This document shows positions 54,001 through 64,000 of a stretch of 64,000 bases of DNA, one piece after another. The translations under genes were made by a program, and so were the position numbers. The notes under the pieces were generated by a model. The model saw nothing but the letters and a program-made list of their open reading frames with translations, was not told the DNA's origin and searched no databases. Within the stretch, counting starts at the first letter, position 1, and each line of letters begins with the position of its first letter. The stretch comes from Pollenia angustigena. Its lineage: Eukaryota > Arthropoda > Insecta > Diptera > Polleniidae. Location of the stretch: assembly GCA_930367215.1 (NCBI GenBank), contig OV884060.1:183531253-183595252 (forward strand), given 5' to 3'.

Positions 54001-57000
54001 ATTCAACTTTGTGATACTTCCACTTGTCCAATCCCGCCCACATTTTATCGGATGTTGTGAATTGATGGCTCACATGGTTGTACCTAAATTGGAAACTTTG
54101 GCTCTTCCTATTCCGCAGATATACAGAAATCTTTAACGACTTTGTGTGGGAAGTGCCACGCCAACTTGTACAATTCAGCCCAAATGTTTTCGGATGTTGT
54201 GTATTGAAAACCGAGATTCTTCTTCCCAGTAAGGAATCTTTGGCAGACAGACAGACTGACATCGTTAATTAACTTCGTCCTTATAAGGATCCAGAATATA
54301 TATACTTTAAAGGGTCTAACATCAATATTGTAGAAACTACAAACGGAATGGCAAGCTGATATATAACCGTTTAATTTCGGTGAAGGGTATACAAATTATT
54401 TGGGTTTAAAAGCATCTGTTCTGAAAGTTGAAATGCATACGATTTCGGAAATTCTCGCAAAAACCGTTAGATTAATCTGAAAAGGTTTGATTTTAAAGTC
54501 GTATAAATATTATAATATTATTAAAAAAAAATTTATAATATTCGACTTTTCAGTCTCCAACGAATTTAATTAAGTTTCTTTGATCAAAGTCACTTTATGC
54601 ATTATAAAAATGAATAAATCGATTTAATTTATCTTCAATTAAAATTCTTTACTTACTATATAAGTACTCCGAACATCCGTCGAAGCCCTCCTCATCTTCT
54701 TCACACTTTTCCGCTGGGGTCTCATGATCTGACAAAGTGGCGGCAAATAAACAGGCGCCATTTTCAACTAAAAACTTTACCATGGCCAAATTGTTGCAGC
54801 TGGCAGCACAATGCAGAGGGGTCCAACCGTCAGAATCTTGGGCATTGACATCACAACCAAATTCCACCAGGAATCTGTAGAATAACAAAAAAAAAAAAAC
54901 AAATAAAAAAATTAGACAATTATAAGTTTCTAGATGAGAATCTCTTCAAACTTACTTGACTATATCAAAATGACCCGCGCAAATCGCATTGTGTAGAGCC
55001 GTAATGCCCTCATCATTGGCCGCACTAGGATTGGCTACTTGCATGGCGGTTTTCTTAACCAATTCCAGTTCACCCTCCAAACTTGCATCGAGCAGTAAGG
55101 CCAAAGGATCAAAACTAACGCGCCGTGTGAGTTTAGGTTTGCCATTGCTGGCATTAGTGGTGGCATTGCCTGCCGACAAAGAACGCATTCTTCTCTTAAG
55201 ACTATCGGGAGACGATTTATCTTGTGGTGAATTATTGGAATTTTTACCACGATCAGGTTCATCAATACTACTTTGAGATTGAGGTGATAACGTATCGGGC
55301 GAGTGAGGACCTAATTGTTGTTGTTGCTGCTGCTGTTGTTCTTGTGATTGCAGATTAGGAGAATATTGGGGTGTTGAGTTAGCCTCACTGTTTGTTTCTG
55401 AGGAGTGCTCATTGTTAGATGACCTTCTTTCATTGAACAAATAACTACTGGTGGCATTAAGTTCTTGTTTACGAGCATTTTGTGGCTGACTTAAGGGTTT
55501 TGTTATATTTGAGGAAGATTTTAAGCGAGGTTGTTCGGAGAGCGGCTGTTTACGTATGGTTAATGGTTTTGCTTTGATGGGCAAATTATCATTAATATTT
55601 TGTAGGGGTATTGAGGAAGAAGTAGAAGATGAGCTGGCTTGCTGCTCTGTGTTGGACTTCTTGGTTGAGGCAGCAGTGGAATTGATGGACGTTTCTTGGT
55701 TCCCTTCGTTTGGTGACATTTTATTGGGTTTCGGTGGCAAGGCTGGTCTATCACTATTGTTATTGTTGCTGTTGTTATTAGCGATATTGTTAGCGAGTGG
55801 TGCGGCCGTTGAACACACAACATTGGGCGCCACTCTATTTACCTTGGGACTGTAGGTCATCATTTTAGGTATGGCACTGGTGACCGATGTGGGCGCCACA
55901 CTACTTATGGGTTTGCGTGGAGGTACTATTAAGCTGCCTGCAGCTAAATTTTTTGATTTTTCATTTGAATTAGTATTAGAGGTGTTAGCGTTGCTCGAGG
56001 AATTGGGAGAAATGGCATTGGCCACGCCGGTTGCCACCGATTTATTGGCTGTTCCTAAAGGCATGCTGTGCACTGTCAGTTGATGGGCATTTTTCTCTAA
56101 TAGGGTTTCACTTGTTACAGATATTTCGGGTTTCTTCTCCAAATCCGATTTTTCTCTCTGGGGTATGTGGGATGGTCCCGTTGTTGCATGATGACCTGAG
56201 GTCGCACTATTTAACTTACTAATGAGGGCCGAGGCCGAGTTATTGGTTCCTATACTTTTGGGTATTTTACTGGTGGATTGTTGTGCTGAGCTGCCGTTGG
56301 TATTAGTTTGTGCTTCTAAATTTGCTGCAACCTCCTTAACAAGATCCCGTTTCTTCGGGCCGACTTCTGCATAAATATGATGCGAAGTATCTACCTTGGG
56401 TGGTTCCGTATTTATTGGATTGTGTTGCTCACTTAGTGTATTTTTATTGGTGATAGACGCCGTTAACATTTTCTTAGCCAATTTAGACTCATCACTTTCG
56501 GCTGTGAAGAAATTTGGACTTGTATTTGAGCCGGTCAAATGATTCGAGGAAGCTGAACCATGGGTTAAATTTAATTTAACATGGGCGTGATCCTGGATCA
56601 GCTGATTCTGTTGATTGGTATTGGCCGTTGCCGCAGCATGTTTCAAAATATTACCCAAATAGGACGAGGTGGGTGTGATGGTAGACTTTTGTGGGGTGTG
56701 TATGTAGGGTTCTACGGCGGCCACATTGCCACGTGGTATATTACGATTCTCACCACGACTTATTATGTTAGCAAACTTGTTGTTGTAAGCTTGACCATTG
56801 GCGGTAACTTGATTGGCTTGTTTTTGTAAAAGTTGTTGCTTTAGAGCAGCTACACCTGTTTTAGGTGCCACATTGTTGCTGCTGTTGATGTTGCTATTGC
56901 TACTATTGTATGTATTGTGATTTTGGCTAGAAGGTGGCTGCTGCTGTTGTTGGTGTTGTACTTGTTGTGTATTTTGTTGATTTTGCTGTTGTTGTACCTG

Positions 57001-57485
57001 TTGCATTAAATGCGGTGGACTCAGGTTTTGTTGTTGATTACTTTGTACATTGGCGGCCTTTTTACGTTGCAAACGTGTTTGCAACTCATAAATTCTTTGA
57101 TCGACAGATCTTAATTCTGCTTGTCTTTGTTGTAAGGCTTCTCTTTGTAAGTGCAGACGTGCATCTTGTTGCAGTGACAATTGATTGCGATACTGTGTAG
57201 TGTAATATAGAAAAAAAGAATTTTGTTTTTTTTTTTTTAATTATAATAGAAGTTTGCAATTTTTAATTACCATCAATTCTCGTCTTAATTTTTCCAGCTC
57301 TCTGGATGCCTGCGGCGGCAGTGGTTGACCAGTTGTACTGCCGCCATTTATTAGATTTATGGGACATCTTCGATCTCGTCTTAAGTCTTCTAACTGTCTA
57401 GTAAGAGCTTCTACTTTGGCAACCGCCAAACTTAGTTCTTTTTCCTTTTCGCTGAATAAGGCGCGTATAGAGTCTAAGTCGTTAC
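48016..57485 (-). CDS. ASPP: ASPP (apoptosis-stimulating of p53 protein), 3' exons; 5' end outside window
   Basis: Exons (minus): 57485-57271, 57192-54956, 54874-54657, 48343-48141 and 48060-48016. Introns of 78, 81, 6313 and 80 bp have GT/AG ends and preserve phase. Domains in order: coiled coil ([20 protein letters not shown], then [20 protein letters not shown]); a long Ser/Asn/Gln-rich middle with a poly-Gln run (about 55313-55340) and Pro-rich stretches; [20 protein letters not shown] leading into ankyrin repeats ([40 protein letters not shown]); then an SH3 domain ([38 protein letters not shown]). Ankyrin repeats followed by SH3 define ASPP. Known role: a junction-associated scaffold. 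In Drosophila it acts with Csk and RASSF8 to restrain Src; in vertebrates it binds p53 or NF-kappaB partners. The N-terminal Ras-association-like part was not found up to 64000. The SH3 is separated from the ankyrins by a repeat-filled intron. Confidence 0.93.
48455..48530 (-). repeat. tRNA-like SINE head candidate
   Basis: On the minus strand GGCGGCGGATTTGATTCCTA then CCAGAGACT, sharing the box-B-like core and flank with 20228-20302. Located in the ASPP intron. Confidence 0.35.
48560..48770 (+). pseudogene. Mariner-like transposase fragment
   Basis: NNIWFQQDG, stop, [15 protein letters not shown] covers the second catalytic-Asp block. The Asp is kept but the following Ala codon is TAA. The fragment continues weakly to about 48770. 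It is a different lineage from the 9945/16736 family. From 48771 to 49985 nothing else was recognised. Confidence 0.7.
49986..50600. repeat. Dispersed repeat shared with 6670-6860
   Basis: TTTTTTCCTTTAAATTTTCT, then CACCATAGATATCTATACAC and TAGAAATTACGAGCATTA match the copy near 6680-6860. The reading frame at 50239-50598 falls across this repeat and is not conserved in the other copy. Confidence 0.6.
50700..51590 (+). repeat. Imperfect tandem units with AATATGGCGG motif
   Basis: Units near 50700, 50960 and 51450 repeat the order TTAAGCTAAAAT..., CTAAATCCAATATGGCGG-like, CACTCCTACAATATGGG, CCAAATGAAAG, TTGCTAAGAATAAC. The third unit is separated by the MITE at 51191-51444. Confidence 0.55.
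51191..51444. mobile_element. 254-bp MITE flanked by ATAT
   Basis: CGAGCCTTTGCTGCAATAGA and the inverse of CCAGCCTTTGCTGCAATAGA, with ATAT at 51187-51190 and 51445-51448. The left part (TTTGCTGCAA...TAACTCAAAAAA) resembles the MITE at 61577, so they belong to one family. Confidence 0.75.
51595..52395. repeat. Inverted-repeat element hosting a palindromic insertion
   Basis: Outer arms AACAAGCTTTTATTTGAATG (51610, partly duplicated at 51669) and the inverse at about 52350-52380. Inner inverted pieces CTTGTCGCGAGATTT (51763) and AAATCTCGCGACAAG (51834). The palindromic element 51922-52323 inserted into its right half. Confidence 0.6.
51922..52323 (+). mobile_element. Palindromic repeat family, mid-size copy
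   Basis: An inverted dimer. Its central arms GACCGTGGCCGGGGCTCGAA and inverse meet around CAAATCCATCTGAGGAGATC. The T-arm-like GGTTCGAGCCCC is present. The right end is complete (AATCACAATACTAATTAAT); the left end is truncated (ATTTAGGCTTAAG). A perfect 16-bp direct repeat GTAAAAGTTTATCTTT flanks it (51906-51921, 52324-52339). Confidence 0.82.
52437..52655. mobile_element. MITE with TA target duplication
   Basis: GGGATTCCAATACCG and inverse CGGTATTGGAATCCC, flanked by TA (52435-52436, 52656-52657), as in Tc1/mariner-type elements. Several CGGTAT motifs lie inside. From 52658 to 53505 nothing was recognised. Confidence 0.75.
53507..54000. mobile_element. MITE with repeated CGCTTAATTGAG motif
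   Basis: GTTATTTTCGGTTAATTGAG (left) and the inverse of GTTATTTTCGCTTAATTGAG (right). The motif GCTTAATT recurs several times near both ends. It could be pogo/Tc1-related; inference only. Confidence 0.65.
54005..54390 (+). repeat. Dispersed fly repeat fragment
   Basis: It ends ATATATACTTTAAAGGGTCT, AACGGAATGGCAAGCTGATA and GTGAAGGGTATAC, the fly-repeat signature. It lies just upstream of the ASPP ankyrin exon at 54657. The interval 54391-54656 shows only AT-rich intron. Confidence 0.6.
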
Positions 57486-57565
57486 CTGGAATAAGAGAAT
57501 ATCACTTATTAGTTGGAAATCAAGAACGTTGGTTGGAATAGAACTTTAATTTTTTACGAATATTA

Positions 57566-57732
57566 CTTAAGGCCGTATTACCCTATCACACAAGACTTCA
57601 TTCAGTATTGTGACGAAAATGTTTTCCTGATCTTATTTTTGTTTCAAAATTTTCAAAAGACAATAACAACTTATCACGACAGGGTTGTTTTTTCCTCAAA
57701 ATACGTAAGACTTGTGTGATAGTGTAAAGTAC
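57566..57732. mobile_element. MITE in ASPP intron
   Basis: CTATCACACAAGACTT (57578) and the inverse AAGACTTGTGTGATAG (57707), with inverted arms around an AT-rich core. It lies about 80 bp upstream of the coiled-coil exon. From 57733 to 58096 nothing was recognised. Confidence 0.55.
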
Positions 57733-58096
57733 CCTTTAGAATTTTTTTATAATGTTCTATTCAATTACGACCGATTAATACAAAATTTGAAAACAAAATT
57801 TTTTCCAAGAAAAATGTTATTCGGACCAAATGGGTGAAAGGAAAACGATTTACTAAAGGAAATTTTTGAATGAAAGCATATCGACTGATCTCTGGCAAAT
57901 ATATTATAGCGGCCTATTTCCGCTCAAAATTTATTTGTGCTGCGTTTCTCCTCCTCTGTCCTGCTTAGCGCTCTTTTAAATGCATTTTTTTTAATATAAA
58001 TGGAAACATTTATTTCCACCTCAATTCAACACAACAATTAACTATTGAACCTGTCATTATAGAAAATTGTCTATGTAAACTGTTAAATACTAACTG

Positions 58097-58475
58097 TTGA
58101 CATATCGTCGTGCCGAAGTTATCTTGCCGTATATCACAAAAATTTTTTTTTGGGAAATCGAATTTTAAGGTTCAAATTCTTATACACAAAAATGTACGTG
58201 AAAAAAGTCTTCCAATATTTTTGTCAGATATTGTGTTTGAAGTTCTTTATCGATTTATGTAAAAATATCCAAAGTCATGGAAAAAAATTTTCAAGTTATA
58301 GCCATTGTCACGTCCGAAAAAAATTTTCAATTTTGCCGTATACGCCACTTTTTGCGATATATTTTTTAGTTTGTGTGATATAAGTCAAAATAAGGTATTA
58401 AAAACCTACATTCACGTGTTTGACCAATATTGAAAATTACGTTATAATAATTTTCAGAACGAAAATTTATGCAAG

Positions 58476-58506
<31 letters not shown>

Positions 58507-59848
58507 ATTTATTTCCTTATGTATGAATAATTTTAAGTTTATTATTACTTAAGGGTGGTCTAACCATAATGCACGATGTAACTGTGAGTCACACCGTAAC
58601 GTCAAATTTTTGTCCAACTTATTTTGACATTTCTTGGTATCAGTGCCAAATTCAACCATGAAGAGGTTCAGCATTGAGCAGCGCGTTAAGATTGCTGAAG
58701 CCTTTTACGAAAATTGGCGGTCAAATAAAAAATAAATTTTGTGCACATCTTGATTTTTTTGGTCAGCATAATCGATCAACTGTGTCCACAATCGGGATAA
58801 TTGTGCGCCAAATTTAGCAAACCAGCTCTGTAGGAAATGTGAAAACGCCTGTGCTTGCATGCTTGGCGCGGTTTATAGCCAGGCAGCATCATCGGGCCTT
58901 ACTTCTTCGAAAATGAGGTATGGTGTTCGCAATCGTGAGCTGATAATGGATTTATTTTTGCCATGGAAATGGAGGATATGGACCTAAACGATAAGTAGTT
59001 CCAAAAGAATGGCCATGTTAATTGGCCGTCACGATCATATGATTTGAAACCGTTGGCCTTCTTTCTTTAGTAATATTAAAAATAAAAAGTGTACGTCAAT
59101 AAGCCAAGAAGAAGAAAGAAGAAATTGAAGAGCTAAAGACAGATAATTTGACACATTAAGTACATTGAACCTCAATAATGTCTCAGAGCCATTGAAAATA
59201 TGGACCATAGGACAAGGTATGCAACCGAAGCCGCGACGAGCATTTGGCCGATAATTTGTCTCACACATAGGTGTCACAGATCCTTCTATAATAATAAAAA
59301 ATATTCAGATAATTCGCTAAAAACTTTTTGTTTTATTTACAATTTACATTGTGCATTATGGTTGGGCCACCCTGTATTTTCAACCTTTAATTGCTTAGCA
59401 ATAAAATGAATTTAGGCAATATAGCAATAATTCCATCAATATAAATAGCCGTTGTGTACTACGTCCGAAAAATATCTTTACATATAAAACGAAAAATGTT
59501 AAAAAACCGGAAATATTTATAAGATAGTCTATTTTTTGTAACATGCCTAATATACTTTGTTCACATACAACAAGATAACGCAAGATTTTTTTAATTAAAA
59601 GTTTTCATACGTTTTTTGTCGTATATCCACAATTATGCTACATACGGTATTATAACGCATTAAATTTTTCGTAAAAGTGGATATACAACAAAATGGCTTC
59701 GTAATATCTCATTAACCATAAGAGATAGAGACGTGAGGATTGCGCAGATCGATAGATCTGTTAAATTTACCACAGGAAACGGTCTTATCTCATTTTTTTC
59801 GATTTTGTGATATACGACAAGATAACTCCGGAACGACGATATGTTAAC
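58097..59848. mobile_element. Large inverted-repeat element interrupted by a mariner
   Basis: Left arm TTGACATATCGTCGTGCCGA through AAGTTATCTTGCCGTATATC (58097-58140) recurs inverted at about 59805-59848. It encloses poly-T (58471-58502), the mariner at 58552-59374 and several TCGTATATC relatives. Confidence 0.65.
58552..59374 (+). mobile_element. Deleted mariner transposon
   Basis: Ends AGGGTGGTCTAACCATAATG and the inverse of CAGGGTGGCCCAACCATAAT, flanked by TA. The frame starts at ATG 58659 with MKRFSIEQRVKIAEAFYENW, the mariner N-terminus, and soon hits stops. A later part keeps VNWPSRSYDLKPLAFF-like and C-terminal pieces. About 820 bp against the usual 1.3 kb, so internally deleted and dead. 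Confidence 0.82.
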
Positions 59849-60230
59849 CCAATCTTTGTCATCATCATTTAATATCATTCTGGTCCTGTTAATTGAACAT
59901 TAATATTGCCTTCATATAAATACACGTACATTAAGGGCGGATTTAATTGGATTATTTCCAAAGAATATGCAACTTTATGGGTTTAAATTTCCAGTCAAAA
60001 CCATTGTGGGCATAAATATCCATTCAGTTGTTTGCGAATACAATCGCACTAACTCCTTCCTATTGTACTCCTATTATTTGCCTTTGCAATCGATTTTTAT
60101 GCCAAAAGTTCAAGCATATTATCAGCCTGTTCATGGATTTCGAACGTCATCGTTCGCATAGAAAATTACATTAAAAACAAAAACAAACTTCGAAGAAGTG
60201 ATATGTTTAAGTTTTTTGTTGTTTATTTGC

Positions 60231-60261
<31 letters not shown>

Positions 60262-61077
60262 GGAAAAAGGATACATGACCTTGATAGATGGTACAAGGAC
60301 CTCCCAGACATAAACAAAACTAATTACATTCGTCCTTAGAACTTGTTTGTGGATGGTTTAATGTAAGTAATCGTGTAATGAGCGAACAAGTTGTGGCATA
60401 AGTTTAAGTTTAGAAACAAATAAGAGAGTTAAGTCGAGCAAGCCCAACTCTATGACAGCCTACAATACATATTTATTTAGCATCTAGAATTTCATAATAT
60501 CGACAGTTATGCAACTTCAAAGCTGAATTAATAAACTTTCAGCAACAAAAATTGCAAGTTTGGACGACGACTATGAAAGTATAGTCGGGTAAGCCCAAGC
60601 AATTATAGCTTTCACAATTGACATTTAGATTAATATTAGTGTTGTTTAAGGCCGGGATTCACTATCTTACACAATCGTCTATTCGACACAATAAAAATGT
60701 CTACAAAATCTGCTGTCAATGCCACACTATTCCACAAAAAAGATGCAAACTCAAATGACTCGTTAATTTGGAAGAAAATTAAACTCTGATCGCATAGAAT
60801 CTATCATTTTATGAAAACGTTTATAAATATTTGCAAGTCGGACAGACTTGTGAAAAAAATCTTTCACTCAATTCATTTTTAAGACACACTGTCATACTTT
60901 ATGAGCTCACACGATGTTTTTGACAAATCATACAACCGATCGCCGGCTTTATATGGGGCACATGGTTAAATTTGGATCTTCTGTCACATAGACCTTTAGC
61001 CAGATAGACAGAGAAACATGCTCAAAGCGGCTCAGAAAGTCATTTTTAGTTGAAATATTTATTACGATCATTTGTAT
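59849..61077. other. ASPP intron or upstream region, no gene recognised
   Basis: Contains a T run at 60236-60261 and AT-rich DNA. The short frame at 59967-60161 has no recognisable features. The N-terminal ASPP exon was looked for here and not found. Confidence 0.45.
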
Positions 61078-61940
61078 TTATACCCACAACACAATAGTGG
61101 AGAGGGTATTATGCATTTGTGCTGATGTGTGTAACGCCTTAAAATATTGGTCCTAGACTCACCTTAAAGTATACCGAATCAGAATCACTTTCTGAGTCGA
61201 TCTAACGATGTCCGTCCGGCTGGCTGGCTGGCTGGTACAGGTCGCAATTTTGGAGATAATTTGATAAAAGTTAAGATAAAAGGACCAAGCCTATTAAAAA
61301 TGGGCCGAATCGTAGGACTACGAGAGAAGATAGATCGAAATTTTTTCCTTTCAGAAACTATCAAACCGATTTTAATGAAATTTAAAACATAGATAGAACC
61401 ACATCTACTTATATGGTAACAAAAGGTATGAATTTTTTAAAAAATAGGACCACGAGGGGAGATAGGGGCAATTTCTGCTATACAATTTCTCAAAAATAGG
61501 ACCACAAGGGGAGGTTGGGGGAATTTCTGCTTCTCACAAACTTTCAAACCGATTTCAATAAAGTTTATAAACATATCGCTCATTTGCTGCAAGACCGGGA
61601 TAACTCAAAAAAATCCATTTCGAGATAAACGCATTTAAAGTTTTTGATTTGCTCTAACCACTGAGAAAATAAGAATACATATTCTCTTCAAACTGGAAAA
61701 GTATAAAGGATATAAAGATGAATTTAATACGCAATATAAAGAAAACCAAAGCGAACAATTCTGCATCCCTAACTCCAAAATTACATTTTTTGAGTTATGC
61801 CGGTCTTGCAACAAATGAGCGATATGTAGATAAATCCATATTTATATGGACACATAAGCATGATGTGCTTTAAAATTCTGGGGTGTATGCTATCATACGG
61901 TCGGGCCTGACCGACTATACTTTCTAACTTGTTATTTTAT
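61078..61940 (+). repeat. Second dispersed fly repeat family, hosting a MITE
   Basis: From TACCCACAACACAATAGTGG, AGGGTATTATGCATTTGTGC and TCTGAGTCGATCTAACGATG through a (GGCT)n run (61220-61235) to GGTCGGGCCTGACCGACTAT. This class of repeat is common in flies. It is interrupted by the MITE at 61577-61821. Confidence 0.65.
61577..61821. mobile_element. 245-bp MITE flanked by ATAT
   Basis: CGCTCATTTGCTGCAAGACC (then GGGATAACTCAAAAAA) and its near-perfect inverse. ATAT at 61573-61576 and 61822-61825. It splits the dispersed repeat cleanly. Related to 51191-51444. Confidence 0.8.
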
Positions 61941-62134
61941 GTATTTGAGTATTAATTTTTTAAGGAATCTTTTCAAATTCTAGCACAGTTACCTTTTTAA
62001 ACCAGTGTAAAATATGCGAAATTCAAAACAAAAACATTTCTGGATATTTTTCGAAATAGCCTTATAAAGTGCAAAAGACTCGATTACATCTACACTCACA
62101 ATATTATTACAGTAACGGACTGTAGTTTATTTAA

Positions 62135-62890
62135 AGGCTCAGTTAGGCGAACGTTGCTGTACCCGTAATGTACAGCACCGTACTGTAAGCACGTTGGTGC
62201 ACTTATAGAACGTTTAAAAACGTGTCATATGTTTTCCCATACATAAACAAAAAGCAATAGTATACAGAAAACAAAACACACAGTGATGGGAATCAAAAAT
62301 GTTCAAATGGTGACCGCTGTGCAGAAAAGGTACTTCGTGATTTAAATGGTATTAAAACAGTATTTTGTGTATGTAAAAAATGTTAATAATTTAATATTTA
62401 TATTATAGATTTACAATAAATAAATTTGTATTTTAGCATATAAAAATTTTTAGCATACAAATATTGTAAATGTGCATACACCAAACAAGGTATTGATACC
62501 ATTTAAAGTCTTTTATATGTTTCACATTTCCATTGTATGTGTATATACATTTGTTTATTTTAAACATCTTAACATATGTATAATTGTATATTTGGAAATA
62601 TGTATGTTGAATTATAAGTTGTTTTGTCGCAATTCCATAGATATACTGAAAAAAGTACAAAAAAAAAAGAGCAAAATACCCACATTCAATGTAACATACA
62701 AGCCGCCCATCACTGTCTTACAAATGTCACGTAACAACGGCATGAAATTCTATTTTATACAGATTGGTACGTTGCAACTACGGTACATTGCATTTCGGTA
62801 AGCTTTTGTATTGGTTTTCATATAACAAAAAGCGAACAGCTGATGGATACAGTACAGATACGGTACAGCAACGTTCGCCTAACTGAGCCT
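62135..62890. mobile_element. TAA-flanked MITE, AGGCTCAG family, copy 2
   Basis: 756 bp, closely similar throughout to 20524-21247 and in the same orientation. TAA at 62132-62134 and 62891-62893. Confidence 0.85.
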
Positions 62891-64000
62891 TAAGAAGTAG
62901 TCCAGTAGATCAGTTATTTTTAAATAAACATTTAAAATCCAGAGCAAATTTATTTTAAACTGATTCTAACATTTATTCAAAAAACTCAATAATGTCCAGG
63001 CGACGCTGAGGCAATTCATTTTATTGTTGTATATGGGGCAATCCATGTCAAATCGAGCAGTTTGAAGAAAACTATTTTTTGACTTACTGTGTTGATGTTC
63101 TTTCTCAACAGCACATTTTCAGATTTTTTTTGGCTTTTGCTACAGAAATTTCGAATATTAAAAAAATCGCGTTCAAATAAATACTCATAACTTTTTCAAT
63201 TTTAGTCCAAATATTTTTTCTTTTTTTGTCTACTATCTAATAAAAATGGAAAAAAATTTTGCACAGTGGGCTTTGATGCGATTTTCAGGACTTAATATTT
63301 TATATATATTTTATTCACGGTTTCTACTCCTTGATTTTCTTGAATTTGTTTTTTAAATAAAACTTTGGGTTTTTCCTCAAATTTTAAGACCCATTTGGTA
63401 GCGGGATTCAAATTACTACCATTTTTTCTGAATTTTTTAAAGTTTGTTATAAAATTTTTTTCGATATTAACAACAGTGTAAAAATTTTCTAGGATTTTTT
63501 AGGACATATTTTCAATTATAATTTCAAAAAATCAAAAAAGCTAGTAGTTATTAATGCTGGGATACTATCGATATTTTCTACTATCGATATTTATCGATAG
63601 TTAAGAATTCACTATCGATATATCGATATTACTATCGACTGAATCTTTGTACTTGTATAGGAACACTTAAATAATTTTTTTATAAGGCTACAGTCCGTTG
63701 TTTTCATCACTTTATTGAATGTATGAGACGTATTTACATATATGTATATTAGCGTGGCCGTTAGTTGTATGGAGAACTTTTTTTTTTTGATTTCTTATAT
63801 TCTCCCCCCCCCCAAATTGGTTCAGTTTTATGTAAAAAAAAATACAAAAAAATTTCGTAGCGATGAGTTGTGTTTTAGGGGGGGGCGTCGGCCCCTCAAA
63901 GTTTGCCATCAAGCCATTTATTCAAATGTAATTTGTTTGCATATGACTATCTCTTAAAAACAACATTTTACAAGAACATGGTATATGGCAATATTTTAGC
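62891..64000. other. AT-rich region, no gene recognised
   Basis: Contains an ATATGGGGCAATCCATGTCA motif (63041) related to the MITE at 30564, a C8/G7 pair of homopolymers (63805, 63881) and the TATCGATA cluster listed separately. No coding region is supported. Confidence 0.45.
63566..63628. promoter_or_regulatory. Cluster of five TATCGATA motifs
   Basis: TATCGATA occurs at 63566, 63582, 63592, 63613 and 63621. This 8-mer is the DRE core bound by DREF at many Drosophila promoters, and ASPP reads away from here on the minus strand. The motif is palindromic and could equally be the end of an unrecognised repeat. Confidence 0.4.

Noticed and set aside
55556..56083. Plus-strand frames opposite ASPP
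   Set aside because: Antisense shadows of the conserved ASPP exon; their leucine/valine runs come from the Asn/Ser/Gln-rich coding strand.
59967..60161. 64-codon frame
   Set aside because: No motif, no signal peptide, no splice context; consistent with chance.
57486..64000. N-terminal exon of ASPP
   Set aside because: No frame with the expected Ras-association-like or preceding coiled-coil sequence was seen, so the 5' end is taken to be outside the window.

Overview
The window looks like nuclear DNA of a higher fly (Diptera, probably a calyptrate such as a blowfly; this is inference). The evidence is an AT-rich background, short 60-81 bp introns beside multi-kb introns, an insect-type UDP-glycosyltransferase gene, an ASPP (apoptosis-stimulating of p53 protein) gene, and dispersed repeats of a kind common in fly genomes. 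Only two host genes are supported, both on the minus strand: a UGT (exons at 22216-21931, 21868-21407, 15813-15610 and 15549-14885) and the 3' part of ASPP (exons at 57485-57271, 57192-54956, 54874-54657, 48343-48141 and 48060-48016; its 5' end lies beyond the window). The rest is almost entirely transposable elements, many nested.

Layout: 1-9.2 kb holds two copies of a 1.4 kb block carrying a broken Tc1/mariner-like transposase. A young Ty3/gypsy retrotransposon (1885-6393) with an intact Gag-Pol frame lies just right of the first copy. 9.9-10.7 kb is a dead mariner. 10943-14439 is a complete-looking Transib element (RAG1-related transposase) with RSS-like ends and a perfect 5-bp target duplication. 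14.9-22.2 kb is the UGT gene, whose 5.6 kb second intron is full of repeats. 22.6-26.3 kb is a nest: a LINE and a dispersed repeat inside a hAT-type element inside an outer inverted-repeat element. 26.6-46.9 kb has no convincing host gene. It holds MITEs with visible TSDs (TWA, 8 bp, ATAT/TA), a hAT remnant, a Helitron-like repeat, an RTE-like LINE tail and palindromic repeats. 46.9-57.5 kb is ASPP with a 6.3 kb repeat-filled intron before the SH3 exon. 57.5-64 kb is intron or upstream sequence of ASPP with a mariner inside a larger palindromic element, two MITEs and a cluster of five TATCGATA motifs.

The most interesting items are the intact Transib with 22/23-bp-spaced heptamer/nonamer-like ends, and a palindromic repeat family carrying a tRNA-like T-arm. 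Four copies of that family have 8-16 bp target duplications, and in the three longest one end is complete and the other truncated, which is the signature of retroposition. The two host genes have no visible functional link; everything else is mobile-element biology. Exon boundaries were set by GT/AG sites, preserved reading phase and continuity of conserved protein motifs, read by eye; no database search was possible.
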